Part shown: positions 1-7,699 of the stretch, piece by piece
Position numbering within the stretch: position 1 is the stretch's first letter
Layout of the letters: each line of letters begins with the position of its first letter
Assembly: GCF_003236175.1 (NCBI RefSeq)
Contig: NZ_QKTW01000014.1
Location: forward strand, 1-64,000
Direction of reading: 5' to 3'
Length of the DNA stretch: 64,000 bases
From: Taibaiella soli
Lineage (GTDB): Bacteria > Bacteroidota > Bacteroidia > Chitinophagales > Chitinophagaceae
Made by a program: the position numbers and the translations under genes
Notes under the pieces: generated by a model
The model's input: the letters and a program-made list of their open reading frames with translations, nothing else
What the model was told of the DNA's origin: nothing
Database searches by the model: none

Positions 1-90
1 GAATTTGAGCGACGTGTTGATTGTTCTGAGGCTATGATAAAAATTGTCTTTATCAAAATCATGCTTAAAAGATTAACTACTTCTTTTTAA
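1..90 (+). CDS. Possible 3' end of a truncated gene (transposase-like tail)
   Basis: The frame starting at base 1 is open for 29 codons and stops with TAA at 88-90, so a gene may enter from the left edge. The translated tail ends in a hydrophobic and basic stretch (FIKIMLKRL) that reminds me of the C-termini of DDE transposases of IS4/IS5-like elements. That resemblance is from memory and weak. No terminal inverted repeat can be recognised between here and the next gene, so the fragment could equally be chance. Confidence 0.3.
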   Translation, partial: EFERRVDCSEAMIKIVFIKIMLKRLTTSF

Positions 91-119
91 ACACCCTCTC
101 AGGATGACAAAATCAGCCA

Positions 120-1196
120 TCAGAGCTCTAAATTCCATTTCTTGCCCAGCTCTGTCAAGTCATTTACCACAGGATCCACCACCGGGATGCCTTCTGTCAT
201 GCGCACCGCTTCCATTTCACGTTCCGGGTCGCCAGGTATCAAAACTTTTTCATGACCTTCCGCCGGTTTAGCATTCCTGAATCGTTTAATCCAGTTATCC
301 ATGTGTGCTTTAAATTCATCCGCAGGGCGGAAAGCATCTACGCGCATAGCACCGAAGAAATGTCCCAAGCCTTGGCCTGGCATATTTTCTGGCATTGGTA
401 CATAAGCAGGGAACGGCGGCGCCCACGGACCATAACTTGCGCCACTCAATACCGCAGAGAAAATATCCACAATACTACCAAGCGCATAGCCCTTATGACT
501 GCCGTGTTCTCGGTCGCTGCCAAGTGGCAGAAGTGCACCTTGTTTCTTCAGAATATTTGCGTCTGTGCTGTCGTTGCCGTCTACATCCTGCACCCATCCC
601 AACGGTGCCTCTGCATCTTTACGTTGTAAAATTTCCAGCTTGCCATTTGCAGCGGTGGTAGTTGCCATATCCGCGACAAAAGCAGGTTCTTCATTTGCAG
701 GAATAGCTACTGCAATTGGATTCGTGCCCAGCATCCGTTCTACTGAAAAAGTAGGTGCTACCAAAGCGCTTGCGTTAGTCATCGCCATGCCGATCATGTC
801 TTGCTGCAAAGCCATCATTGCATGATAACCGGCGATGCCAAAGTGGTTACTGTTTTTTACGCTTACCCAACCGGTGCCTACATTTTTTGCTTTGTCAATG
901 GCAACCTGCATCGCAAACGGCGCTACTACCAGTCCAAGTCCTGCATCGCCATCTATTACCGCAGTGGAAGGTGTTTCGTGTACGATTTTAATGTTTGGTG
1001 TTGCATTGATGCGGCCAGCTTCCCACAAACGTACATAACCGCTCAGACGGGCTACGCCGTGGCTGTCGATGCCACGCACATCGGCCGATAGCAATACTTT
1101 GGTCGCCAATGTTGCATCTGTATCGCTGCAACCCATTTTCTGAAAGATGGAATAAGTAAACTGGTATAAATGATCGTATGAAAAAGTAGTAGCCAT
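120..1196 (-). CDS. Ldh family malate/lactate/ureidoglycolate-type dehydrogenase
   Basis: Predicted NAD(P)H-dependent 2-hydroxyacid oxidoreductase of the Ldh2 (malate/L-lactate dehydrogenase YlbC/YiaK) family, 358 residues, the usual length. Family signs are the N-terminal helical part with GIDSHGVARLSGY, the GLVVAPFAMQ segment, KNSNHFGIAGYHAM around the active-site region, and MLGTNPIAVAIPA followed by VADMATT. The frame stays open 20 codons upstream, but the ATG at 1196 (MATTFSYDHLYQF) begins the conserved part and is preferred. The real substrate cannot be told from sequence: members reduce pyruvate, oxaloacetate, 2,3-diketogulonate or ureidoglycolate products. It is a cytoplasmic enzyme and stands alone, with no pathway neighbours. 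Confidence 0.88.
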   Translation of the reverse strand: MATTFSYDHLYQFTYSIFQKMGCSDTDATLATKVLLSADVRGIDSHGVARLSGYVRLWEAGRINATPNIKIVHETPSTAVIDGDAGLGLVVAPFAMQVAIDKAKNVGTGWVSVKNSNHFGIAGYHAMMALQQDMIGMAMTNASALVAPTFSVERMLGTNPIAVAIPANEEPAFVADMATTTAANGKLEILQRKDAEAPLGWVQDVDGNDSTDANILKKQGALLPLGSDREHGSHKGYALGSIVDIFSAVLSGASYGPWAPPFPAYVPMPENMPGQGLGHFFGAMRVDAFRPADEFKAHMDNWIKRFRNAKPAEGHEKVLIPGDPEREMEAVRMTEGIPVVDPVVNDLTELGKKWNLEL

Positions 1197-1324
1197 TGGA
1201 CAAAAAAATTGCTGAACAAAGTGAATGTTCAGCAAAGAAAAACAATTTTCAATCAAGCCTCAGCTAACTCATCCGAAGGAGGAGGGCTCCCAACGTGAGA
1301 GTCGCCCATGTTTGCTTGCGCGTG

Positions 1325-1350
1325 TTTGTCATGGTGAGCGAAGTCGAACC
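1325..1350 (+). repeat. Dispersed intergenic motif GTCATG(C/G)TGAGCG(G/A)AGTCGAA
   Basis: The same 20-25 bp motif is found at 36663-36687, 41915-41940 and, more diverged, 59917-59943, always between genes. I recall similar sequences as common in Bacteroidota intergenic DNA; their function is unknown to me. Confidence 0.7.
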
Positions 1351-1398
1351 ATTGTGCGCTTGGCCTTGCTCAACTGTGATATGGCCATGTAATTTAAG

Positions 1399-1513
1399 TT
1401 GAGCGAAGTCTCTGACTTCGCCCGGGCGGAAAGCGGTCTCCGGACCGCAGTGTATTGTTTCGGCCGGTCAGGAGACCGGGTGCCACTAGAACGAAGTCTG
1501 AGACTTCGCTCAA
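1399..1513. repeat. 115-bp inverted-repeat-bounded multi-hairpin element
   Basis: The left end TTGAGCGAAGTCTCTGACTTCG (1399-1420) is matched by its reverse complement at the right end (about 1492-1513) with one mismatch. Each arm is itself nearly self-complementary. Between them lie two more hairpins, GCGGTC-tcc-GGACCGC and CCGGTC-agga-GACCGG. This looks like a MITE or REP-type palindromic unit. No coding frame runs through it. Confidence 0.7.
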
Positions 1514-2022
1514 CATGGGCAATGGGCAATGGACAGTGGACAATGGTGTTGTTGCATAAATAAATCCTTTACTGGCAAGAGCTACACCAGGCAAAGATTC
1601 CAAAAAACGGCGCAAAATGAACTTTCCATCAGCTACAAGCCCCGTCAATACTGCAAACAATTATACAACAACGCCATGAACAATTAACAGTTGGTACTCG
1701 TTTTGTATAACCTCTATAATGATTCTAACATGCGTTTACCACTATCTTGCTAAACTCTTTTTGTGCAACGTATGCTAACTGCGCCGTCCCTTTTTGAAGT
1801 TCAAAACAAGCCAGATTGAAAGAATTTAATATAAAAATGCGGTCAAATAAGCTTTTTATTTTGGTGGTCAATGAATCTTCAAAAACCTTGAAATCTGATG
1901 AAAGGCTGCTTTAGTTCCTCAGGAAGACTGTCGAGCATTTCTGTAAAATTTTTCTCCATAATCGAGTGTTAAAACCTGGCAACCTTTCAACGTATCAACT
2001 TTTTAACCTATTAACGCCAAAG

Positions 2023-2433
2023 CTACGCTTTAGGCTTATCGTAATTGAACATCCACTTCACACCAAACTTATCCGTACACATGGCAAAGCGTGCGCCCCA
2101 GAACATATCCTGAGGAGCCATTTCAGTAGAGCCGCCGGCAGCCAGTGCAGCGAAAGTACTGTCCAGGCTTTCTGCATCTTTAAAATCGAGCGATAACGAA
2201 TAGTTGTTACCGAACGTGATTTCATGTTTGGAATCAGAATCAGAGAACATCATCATGAAGTTTTCCATTTTCAACGTGGCGTGCATTACTTTGTTCTTAT
2301 CGGCATCTTCACATGGCATAGGAGAATCGACGAAACGTTGCATAAACAAAACTTCGCCTTTCAGCGTGTCTTTATAAAAATTAATTGCTTCTTCGCAATT
2401 GCCGTTAAAGAACAGATAAACGACCAAATTCAT
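2023..2433 (-). CDS. VOC family protein (PhnB/glyoxalase-like fold)
   Basis: Small cytoplasmic protein of 136 residues in the vicinal-oxygen-chelate superfamily, PhnB/YjdN-like subgroup. It opens with NLVVYLFFNGNCEEAINFYKDTL, the typical start of that fold, followed by the VMHATLKMENFMMMFSD strand region and a C-terminal WGARFAMCTDKFGVKWMFNY segment, which is the hallmark of the subgroup. Such proteins are often single-copy stand-alone genes without a defined substrate; the name 3-demethylubiquinone methyltransferase seen on relatives is not supported by biochemistry here. The ATG at 2433 gives full family length. No operon partner is on either side. Confidence 0.85.
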   Translation of the reverse strand: MNLVVYLFFNGNCEEAINFYKDTLKGEVLFMQRFVDSPMPCEDADKNKVMHATLKMENFMMMFSDSDSKHEITFGNNYSLSLDFKDAESLDSTFAALAAGGSTEMAPQDMFWGARFAMCTDKFGVKWMFNYDKPKA

Positions 2434-2595
2434 AGACTTAATTTTTGGGGATTGACAATGGAATAAATATACCGGAAATCCATCCTTTCAGTATAAAATA
2501 TTATTGGATAGATAATTGTCTTTGCATTAAGCCTTGAATATTAAGCCTAAATTCTAATATACTTGTTATTGATATGGTACTTTACGAAGGTTTTG

Positions 2596-2603
2596 TAACT
2601 TTG
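2596..2603 (+). promoter_or_regulatory. Predicted -7 box (TAACTTTG) for panD
   Basis: TAACTTTG fits the Bacteroidota -7 consensus TAnnTTTG. Only 7 nt separate it from the panD ATG at 2611, so the transcript should start within a few bases of the start codon (very short leader). A weaker TTG-containing -33 box lies near 2568-2571. Confidence 0.6.
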
Positions 2604-2610
2604 CGGCGCA

Positions 2611-2955
2611 ATGAATATCCAAGTACTCAAATCAAAGATTCATCGTGTAAAGGTTACTGAAGCGAACCTACATTATATTGGCAGCATCACAATTGATGAA
2701 GCGCTGATGGAAGCGGCTAATATAATAGAGCACGAAAAAGTGCAGGTGGTAGATATTGAGAACGGCGAACGCCTGGAAACTTATGTGATTAAAGGCACAC
2801 GCGGTTCCGGTATGATTTGCCTCAATGGTCCTGCCGCACGCCGCGTACAGATAGGGGATACACTCATCATTATCTCTTACTGCACAATGGAATTTGAAGA
2901 AGCTAAAAAACATAAACCAACCATCATTTTCCCGAACGAGGACAATAGCCTGTAA
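2611..2955 (+). CDS. panD: Aspartate 1-decarboxylase
   Basis: Converts L-aspartate to beta-alanine for pantothenate and coenzyme A synthesis. The product is 114 residues, the normal size for the pyruvoyl-dependent enzyme. It is made as a proenzyme that self-cleaves between Gly24 and Ser25; the expected GS pair is present in [10 protein letters not shown] at exactly those positions, and Ser25 becomes the pyruvoyl cofactor. Conserved segments [16 protein letters not shown] and [21 protein letters not shown] follow. It lies 18 bp upstream of the flippase-like gene and is probably the first gene of an operon that also reads rfaE2. panC is not seen in the window. Confidence 0.96.
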   Translation: MNIQVLKSKIHRVKVTEANLHYIGSITIDEALMEAANIIEHEKVQVVDIENGERLETYVIKGTRGSGMICLNGPAARRVQIGDTLIIISYCTMEFEEAKKHKPTIIFPNEDNSL

Positions 2956-2973
2956 TCCTTATCTTTACAGTCT

Positions 2974-3981
2974 ATGAAGAAAACCCTGCTTACCATACTG
3001 CAGCTTGTTGTATTCGTGGGGTTAGGCGTGGCTATTATCTATTGGAAAGCCGGTGAGCTTTCTGAAAGTGATAAGGCGGAAATGTTCCGTTCCATGCGGT
3101 CTGCCAACCTCTGGATGCTTATCCCGCTGGTTATAACCGGTTTTTTATCTCACTGGTTTCGGGCGCTTCGTTGGCGCTTGCTGCTAGAGCCATTGCATGT
3201 AAGACCTTCCGTTACCAATACTACTATTTCAGTACTTATAGGTTATTTGGCCAATCTCTTTATTCCACGTATGGGTGAAGTAGCCAAGTGTACCGTTTTA
3301 GCACGTTATGAAAGGGTTCCGCCTGATAAAATGGTCGGTACTATCGTTGCTGAACGCGCTTTTGATGTAGTTTGTCTGATACTGGTAACAGTAACGGCGT
3401 TTATCCTGGAGGCAGACGTGATTGGTGGTTATGCGCAGGAGGTTCTGGGTAAATACTTTCAAAAGACAACTTCGTTACTCGTTGCCATTGGCGGATTGGT
3501 AGCAGTTATAGCTTTGCTGATTTTCATTTACCGTCGCAATAAGGATTCTAAAGTTGGTAAGTTCATTAAGGGAATGGGCGATGGTGTGCGTTCTATTTTC
3601 CATTTGCAAAAACGCGCTTTATTTCTGTTCTATACGGTGATGATCTGGGCAAGTTATTTGTTCATGCTGCAATTAGGCTTCTGGAGCATGCCTTTTACGC
3701 AGCATTTTGGCGGAATGACGGCGCTTGTTGTCCTGATTTTCGGAAGTGTAGGAATGATTGTAACACAAGGCGGTATCGGCGCTTATCCGGTACTCGTCGG
3801 AAAAGTGTTGACGCTCTATGGTCTCGACGAGCCTTCCGGTCTGGCCTTTGGCTGGGTGTCGTGGATGGTGCAGACTTTTATTATCTTACTGCTTGGCTTT
3901 ATTGCGCTGCTTTTAATGTTCACTTACAACAGAAAAGTACATCATTATGACTATGTCGAAACTGGAATGGATACAAAATAA
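2974..3981 (+). CDS. Flippase-like membrane protein (LPG synthase TM-domain/UPF0104 family)
   Basis: Integral inner-membrane protein of 335 residues with about eight hydrophobic segments, beginning with a signal-anchor helix (LTILQLVVFVGLGVAIIYW). It carries the features of the lysylphosphatidylglycerol synthase transmembrane region family: HWFRALRWRLLLEP after the second helix, IGYLANLFIPRMGEVAKCTVL, ERAFDVVCL, and a late GGIGAYPVLVG loop. It lacks the soluble C-terminal aminoacyl-transfer domain of MprF, so it is not a lysyl-PG synthase by itself; members are thought to move lipid-linked substrates. Position after panD is a common Bacteroidota arrangement to my knowledge. Its 3' end overlaps rfaE2 by 35 bp. 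Confidence 0.85.
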   Translation: MKKTLLTILQLVVFVGLGVAIIYWKAGELSESDKAEMFRSMRSANLWMLIPLVITGFLSHWFRALRWRLLLEPLHVRPSVTNTTISVLIGYLANLFIPRMGEVAKCTVLARYERVPPDKMVGTIVAERAFDVVCLILVTVTAFILEADVIGGYAQEVLGKYFQKTTSLLVAIGGLVAVIALLIFIYRRNKDSKVGKFIKGMGDGVRSIFHLQKRALFLFYTVMIWASYLFMLQLGFWSMPFTQHFGGMTALVVLIFGSVGMIVTQGGIGAYPVLVGKVLTLYGLDEPSGLAFGWVSWMVQTFIILLLGFIALLLMFTYNRKVHHYDYVETGMDTK

Positions 3982-4444
3982 AATTTACCAGCGCGAGAAG
4001 TTGGTAGCACATGTCAACGCGGCAAGAGCAACCGCAAAACGGATTGTTTTTACCAATGGTTGTTTTGATATCCTCCATCACGGTCACCTTGATTATCTGG
4101 CGAAAGCCGCTGATCTGGGCCATATGCTGATCGTGGGTGTTAACACAGACGCGTCCGTAAGAAAACTGAAAGGTCCGGAAAGACCTGTAAATATTGAAAA
4201 TGACCGTGCACTGCAACTGGCCTCTCTGCTGTTTGTGGACGCCGTTTGTCTGTTTGACGAAGACACGCCAAAAGAATTGATCGAGGCGATCAAGCCCGAT
4301 GTACTCGTAAAAGGTGGTGATTATACGATTGATAAAGTTGTGGGTGCAGATTTTGTGATGGCGAATGGTGGAATGGTAGAACTGATCCCGTTTGTGAAGG
4401 GTTATTCGACCACCGGTCTGCTGCAGCGTATTAAGGAATTGTAA
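3947..4444 (+). CDS. rfaE2: D-glycero-beta-D-manno-heptose 1-phosphate adenylyltransferase
   Basis: Nucleotidyltransferase that activates heptose 1-phosphate to ADP-heptose for lipopolysaccharide inner core. 165 residues corresponds to the stand-alone C-terminal half of E. coli HldE. The signature FTNGCFDILHHGHLDYL holds the H-x-G-H motif (His44, Gly46, His47), followed by IVGVNTDASVRKLKGPERPVN, and the C-terminal ISxTG-like segment reads GYSTTGLLQRI. The gene starts inside the end of the membrane-protein gene; ATG codons at 3947 and 3953 are both possible. The kinase half (rfaE1) is not in the window. Confidence 0.92.
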   Translation: MTMSKLEWIQNKIYQREKLVAHVNAARATAKRIVFTNGCFDILHHGHLDYLAKAADLGHMLIVGVNTDASVRKLKGPERPVNIENDRALQLASLLFVDAVCLFDEDTPKELIEAIKPDVLVKGGDYTIDKVVGADFVMANGGMVELIPFVKGYSTTGLLQRIKEL

Positions 4445-4465
4445 ATTCTGCGTTTCAACGCTCTG

Positions 4466-4501
4466 TAAACCCTCAGTCTTGTGATTGAGGGTTTATTTTT
4501 G
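4466..4501 (+). terminator. Intrinsic terminator after rfaE2
   Basis: Perfect 10-bp stem TAAACCCTCA / TGAGGGTTTA with a 10-nt loop, followed by TTTTTG. The T-tract doubles as the -7 box of the next gene. Confidence 0.75.
4494..4501 (+). promoter_or_regulatory. Predicted -7 box (TATTTTTG) for ppk1
   Basis: Matches TAnnTTTG and lies exactly 7 nt before the ppk1 ATG at 4509, the same spacing as at panD. It overlaps the tail of the rfaE2 terminator, so terminator and promoter share bases. Confidence 0.5.
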
Positions 4502-4508
4502 TAGCTTG

Positions 4509-6611
4509 ATGAAGAATCGTAGCACTCCGCTTGTGAAATCCAATAAACAGACCATTGTAAGAGACCTTAGCTGGCTGGCTTTTAATGAAAGGGTATTGCA
4601 GGAAGCAAAAGACCCCTCGGTACATCTCCATGACCGGCTCCGTTTTTTGGGCATATTCTCCAATAATCTTGATGAATTTTTCCGTGTGCGCGTAGCCACG
4701 CTGAATAAAATGATCCGTTTGGGAAAAGCCGCCAAAGTGCATATGGAGGCCAATCCTGAGAAAATCCTTCGTCAGATCCAGGAAACGGTGATTAGTCAGC
4801 AGACTTCGTTTGATGAAACTTACGAAGATATTATCCGGGAAATGGAGAAAGGCGGCATTTTCATGAAGAATGAGAAGCAGCTGAGTCGTAAGCAAAAGGA
4901 ATTTATCAAGATATATTTCGATGAAAAAGTGCGCACACAGATTGTGCCGCTGATGATTGAAAGTATCCCGCAAATGCCTTTGCTGCGTGATAAATCCATT
5001 TATCTGGCTTGTGTATTGGGAAATACTTCCAATCCGATGCTGCAGCGCTATGCGTTGATTGAGATTCCAACCAAAGTATTGCCGCGCTTCGTGATCCTGC
5101 CACCGGATGGGGATAACGAAAAGGATATTATTCTTCTGGAAGATATCATCCGGTTCAATCTTCCTTATCTGTTTGCGCCATTCGGATTCAACCGTTTTTT
5201 GAGTTATATCATTAAAGTAACGAGAGATGCGGAACTGGAAATCGAAAATGAGGTTTCTACCAATGTAATTACCGAACTGGAAAAAGGCTTAAAAAATCGT
5301 AAAAAAGGCCGTGCAACCCGTTTTATCTATGATCGGTCCATCGATCCGGGCTTGCTCGACTATCTTATAAAAAGACTGACGCTTACCAAGAAGGACAACC
5401 TCATTGCCGGCGGACGCATTCATAATTTCAAAGACTTTATGAGTTTTCCGTCTTCCGTTTTTCAGGATTTTCATCCGCGTCCACGCGCGTTCGTACATCC
5501 GCTTTTGCAGCAACCTTGTCGTATTATGGAAGTATTGGAACAAAGGGATGTAATGCTGCACATGCCGTACCATTCTTTCGATTCTGTTATTGATCTTTTA
5601 CGTGAAGCAGCCATCGATCCGTTTGTGCAGAGTATCAAAATTACTTGCTACCGCCTGGCCAAAGATTCAAAGATTGTCAACGCCTTGATTAATGCGGTAC
5701 GCAATGGCAAACAGGTGACCGTGATGTTGGAACTGCGTGCCCGTTTTGATGAAGAGGCCAACCTGATGTGGAAGGAAAGACTGGAAGAAGAAGGTGTAAA
5801 AGTAGTGCTCGGTGTGCCAGACATGAAAGTGCACGCCAAACTTTGTGTGATCAAAAAAAGGGAGTTTAATAAAACCAAACAATATGGTTTCGTTTCTACC
5901 GGTAACCTGAATGAAAACACAGCACAGTATTACGGTGATCATTGTCTGCTGACAACCAACCGAAATATTCTGGCCGATATCAACCGTATTTTTAATTTCC
6001 TTGAAAATCCAACGCCGAAATTTGATGCGATGCGTCAGTGCAGAACTTTGCCTGTAGCACCTTTAAACATGCGTCGTCATTTCATGATGCAGATCGATAA
6101 GGAGATTAAAAATGCGCGGAAAAAGAAGAAAGCGTTTATCATACTAAAGATGAACAGCTTGGTAGATCCGGAACTGATTAATAAAATATATGAGGCTGCA
6201 AGAGCTGGTGTAAAGATCAAATTGATAGTGCGTGGTATCTGCGGCGCTATCACACAACAGAAATCTTTTAAAAATAATATTGAAGCGATCAGTATCATTG
6301 ATGAATATCTGGAACACGCCCGTGTTTTTGTGTTTCACAATGATGGCAAACCGCTTGTATATATTTCTTCGGCCGACTGGATGGTGCGTAACCTTGATCA
6401 TCGTGTAGAGGCGGCGACGCCTATTTACGACAAGGAAATACAACAGGAACTGATGGATATCCTGAACATTCAGCTTGCCGAGAACGTGAAAGGACGTATA
6501 TTAGATAATGAACAAAAGAACGCTTACGTGCAGCGACATGAGCACGAAGCGGAAGTACGTTCTCAGATTGCCATTTACGACTATTTGCTCAGTAAACAGT
6601 ACAAACATTGA
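4509..6611 (+). CDS. ppk1: Polyphosphate kinase 1
   Basis: Makes long-chain inorganic polyphosphate from ATP. The product is 700 residues, normal for PPK1. In order: the N-terminal helical domain (DLSWLAFNERVLQEA, then FLGIFSNNLDEFFRVR), a head domain, and two phospholipase-D-like catalytic domains. The first has the MKVHAKLCVI motif whose histidine (His442) is the expected phosphorylated residue; the second has DHRVEA (His631). The frame opens a few codons earlier at a TTG inside the terminator, but the ATG at 4509 gives the standard N-terminus. Its TGA overlaps the start of the exopolyphosphatase gene, so synthesis and breakdown of polyphosphate are translationally linked. Confidence 0.95.
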   Translation: MKNRSTPLVKSNKQTIVRDLSWLAFNERVLQEAKDPSVHLHDRLRFLGIFSNNLDEFFRVRVATLNKMIRLGKAAKVHMEANPEKILRQIQETVISQQTSFDETYEDIIREMEKGGIFMKNEKQLSRKQKEFIKIYFDEKVRTQIVPLMIESIPQMPLLRDKSIYLACVLGNTSNPMLQRYALIEIPTKVLPRFVILPPDGDNEKDIILLEDIIRFNLPYLFAPFGFNRFLSYIIKVTRDAELEIENEVSTNVITELEKGLKNRKKGRATRFIYDRSIDPGLLDYLIKRLTLTKKDNLIAGGRIHNFKDFMSFPSSVFQDFHPRPRAFVHPLLQQPCRIMEVLEQRDVMLHMPYHSFDSVIDLLREAAIDPFVQSIKITCYRLAKDSKIVNALINAVRNGKQVTVMLELRARFDEEANLMWKERLEEEGVKVVLGVPDMKVHAKLCVIKKREFNKTKQYGFVSTGNLNENTAQYYGDHCLLTTNRNILADINRIFNFLENPTPKFDAMRQCRTLPVAPLNMRRHFMMQIDKEIKNARKKKKAFIILKMNSLVDPELINKIYEAARAGVKIKLIVRGICGAITQQKSFKNNIEAISIIDEYLEHARVFVFHNDGKPLVYISSADWMVRNLDHRVEAATPIYDKEIQQELMDILNIQLAENVKGRILDNEQKNAYVQRHEHEAEVRSQIAIYDYLLSKQYKH

Positions 6612-7513
6612 TTCTCGCTGCAATAGACATAGGTTCCAACGCTGCCCGCCTCTTGATTTCGGATGTAAACGTATATCACGACGGTTCGGTAGATTATACA
6701 AAGCTGACTTTATTACGCATTCCTCTTCGTCTTGGTTTTGATGTTTTTGAAAAAGGGATTATCTGCGAAGAGAAAAAAGGACAACTGATAGAGACGCTAA
6801 AGGCTTACCGTCATCTCATGAATTTCTACAAGGTAGAAGCCTGGCGCGCCTGCGCTACTTCTGCAATGCGTGATGCCAAAAACGGTAGGGAAATCATCGC
6901 GGAGGTAAAGGAAAAAACCGGACTGGAAATTGAAGTAATCTCCGGTCAGGAAGAAGCCAATGTGATCTATGAAACGCATATTGCGGAAAATCTGGCGCTC
7001 AACAAATCATATCTCTACATTGATGTGGGTGGTGGTAGTACCGAGGTCACATTGTTCTCGAAAAATAAAACCATCTTCAAAGAATCATTCAATATTGGTA
7101 CCATTCGATTGTTGCATAATAAAGTAACCAACGAACAGTGGGATCATATGAAATGGTATATCAAAACGCATGTCCGCAATTACCAGCCGATAGAAGCGAT
7201 TGGTAGCGGTGGCAACATCAATAAAATATTTTCGATCTCCAAGCGGAAAGAAGGCCGTCCATTGCCGCTCGAACTACTGAAAGATTATCATAAAGAATTA
7301 AGCGCCGCTTCCATCGAAGAGCGCAAACACGTTTATCAATTTCGCAGTGATCGTGCCGATGTAATTGTGCCGGCATTGCAAATCTATATCGCCATTATGC
7401 GCTGGGCCGGAGCTGATGAGATTTATGTTCCGAAAATCGGTTTGGCAGATGGTTTGATAAAGATGCTGTACCGCGAACAAAAGGAGAAAGCCGTTAATTC
7501 GACGATCAGCTAA
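6608..7513 (+). CDS. Ppx/GppA family exopolyphosphatase
   Basis: Predicted exopolyphosphatase or guanosine pentaphosphate phosphohydrolase of the sugar kinase/actin fold, 301 residues, the short form common in Bacteroidota. It begins ILAAIDIGSNAARLLI (phosphate-1 loop), then ATSAMRDAKNG, SGQEEANVIYE, the phosphate-2 loop LYIDVGGGSTEVTLF, and GSGGNINKI. The start must be TTG at 6608: an in-frame TAA sits at 6593-6595 and there is no ATG or GTG between it and the conserved sequence. The TTG overlaps the ppk1 TGA (TTGA), a coupling arrangement that fits the opposing activities of the two enzymes. Confidence 0.92.
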   Translation: MILAAIDIGSNAARLLISDVNVYHDGSVDYTKLTLLRIPLRLGFDVFEKGIICEEKKGQLIETLKAYRHLMNFYKVEAWRACATSAMRDAKNGREIIAEVKEKTGLEIEVISGQEEANVIYETHIAENLALNKSYLYIDVGGGSTEVTLFSKNKTIFKESFNIGTIRLLHNKVTNEQWDHMKWYIKTHVRNYQPIEAIGSGGNINKIFSISKRKEGRPLPLELLKDYHKELSAASIEERKHVYQFRSDRADVIVPALQIYIAIMRWAGADEIYVPKIGLADGLIKMLYREQKEKAVNSTIS

Positions 7514-7533
7514 TTCGGCAATTGCACATATTT

Positions 7534-7577
7534 AAAATCAAAGAGTCCGCTGCTTGCAACGGGCTCTTTGATTTTTG
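7534..7577 (+). terminator. Intrinsic terminator after the ppk1-ppx operon
   Basis: Long stem AAAATCAAAGAGTCCG / CGGGCTCTTTGATTTT around TGCTTGCAA with T-rich tail on the plus strand; the A-rich left side could also serve the minus strand. Confidence 0.8.
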
Positions 7578-7585
7578 TCATAGGT

Positions 7586-7604
7586 GAGCGCTAAGCTAAC
7601 GCTC
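7586..7604. repeat. GAGCGCTAAGCTAACGCTC hairpin
   Basis: Single copy of the GAGCG...CGCTC hairpin family found in multiple copies at 47.7-48.3 kb. Confidence 0.5.
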
Positions 7605-7629
7605 TGGTCAGGAAAAAGAATAATAAAAG

Positions 7630-7650
7630 AAGCCGCTCTATGAGCGGCTT
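7630..7650 (-). terminator. Intrinsic terminator of gcvP
   Basis: Stem AAGCCGCTC / GAGCGGCTT with a 3-nt loop; on the minus strand it is followed by CTTTTATTATTCTTTTT, 50 bp after the gcvP stop. Confidence 0.75.
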
Positions 7651-7699
7651 CAAATTTATTTTCCAAATCAGCTAATCAGCGATCAGCCAATCAGATATT

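Larger units (their letters stand above)
1197..2022. other. Gene-poor gap with several short intergenic repeats
   Basis: I see no convincing gene in this stretch; the short open frames have no recognisable protein signal. It holds one copy of the dispersed GTCATGGTGAGCGAAGTCGAA motif (1325-1350), an inverted-repeat-bounded multi-hairpin element (1399-1513), and a phrase-like run of ATGGGCAATGGACAGTGGACAATGG type (about 1515-1545). The remainder to 2022 is plain AT-rich sequence. Confidence 0.6.

Noticed and set aside
1329-1660. Open frames in the gap after the Ldh gene
   Set aside because: They run through an inverted-repeat element and phrase repeats; codon pattern and composition are not protein-like.
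2974-3981. Full-length MprF lysyl-phosphatidylglycerol synthase
   Set aside because: The soluble synthase domain is missing; only the membrane flippase-like part is present.
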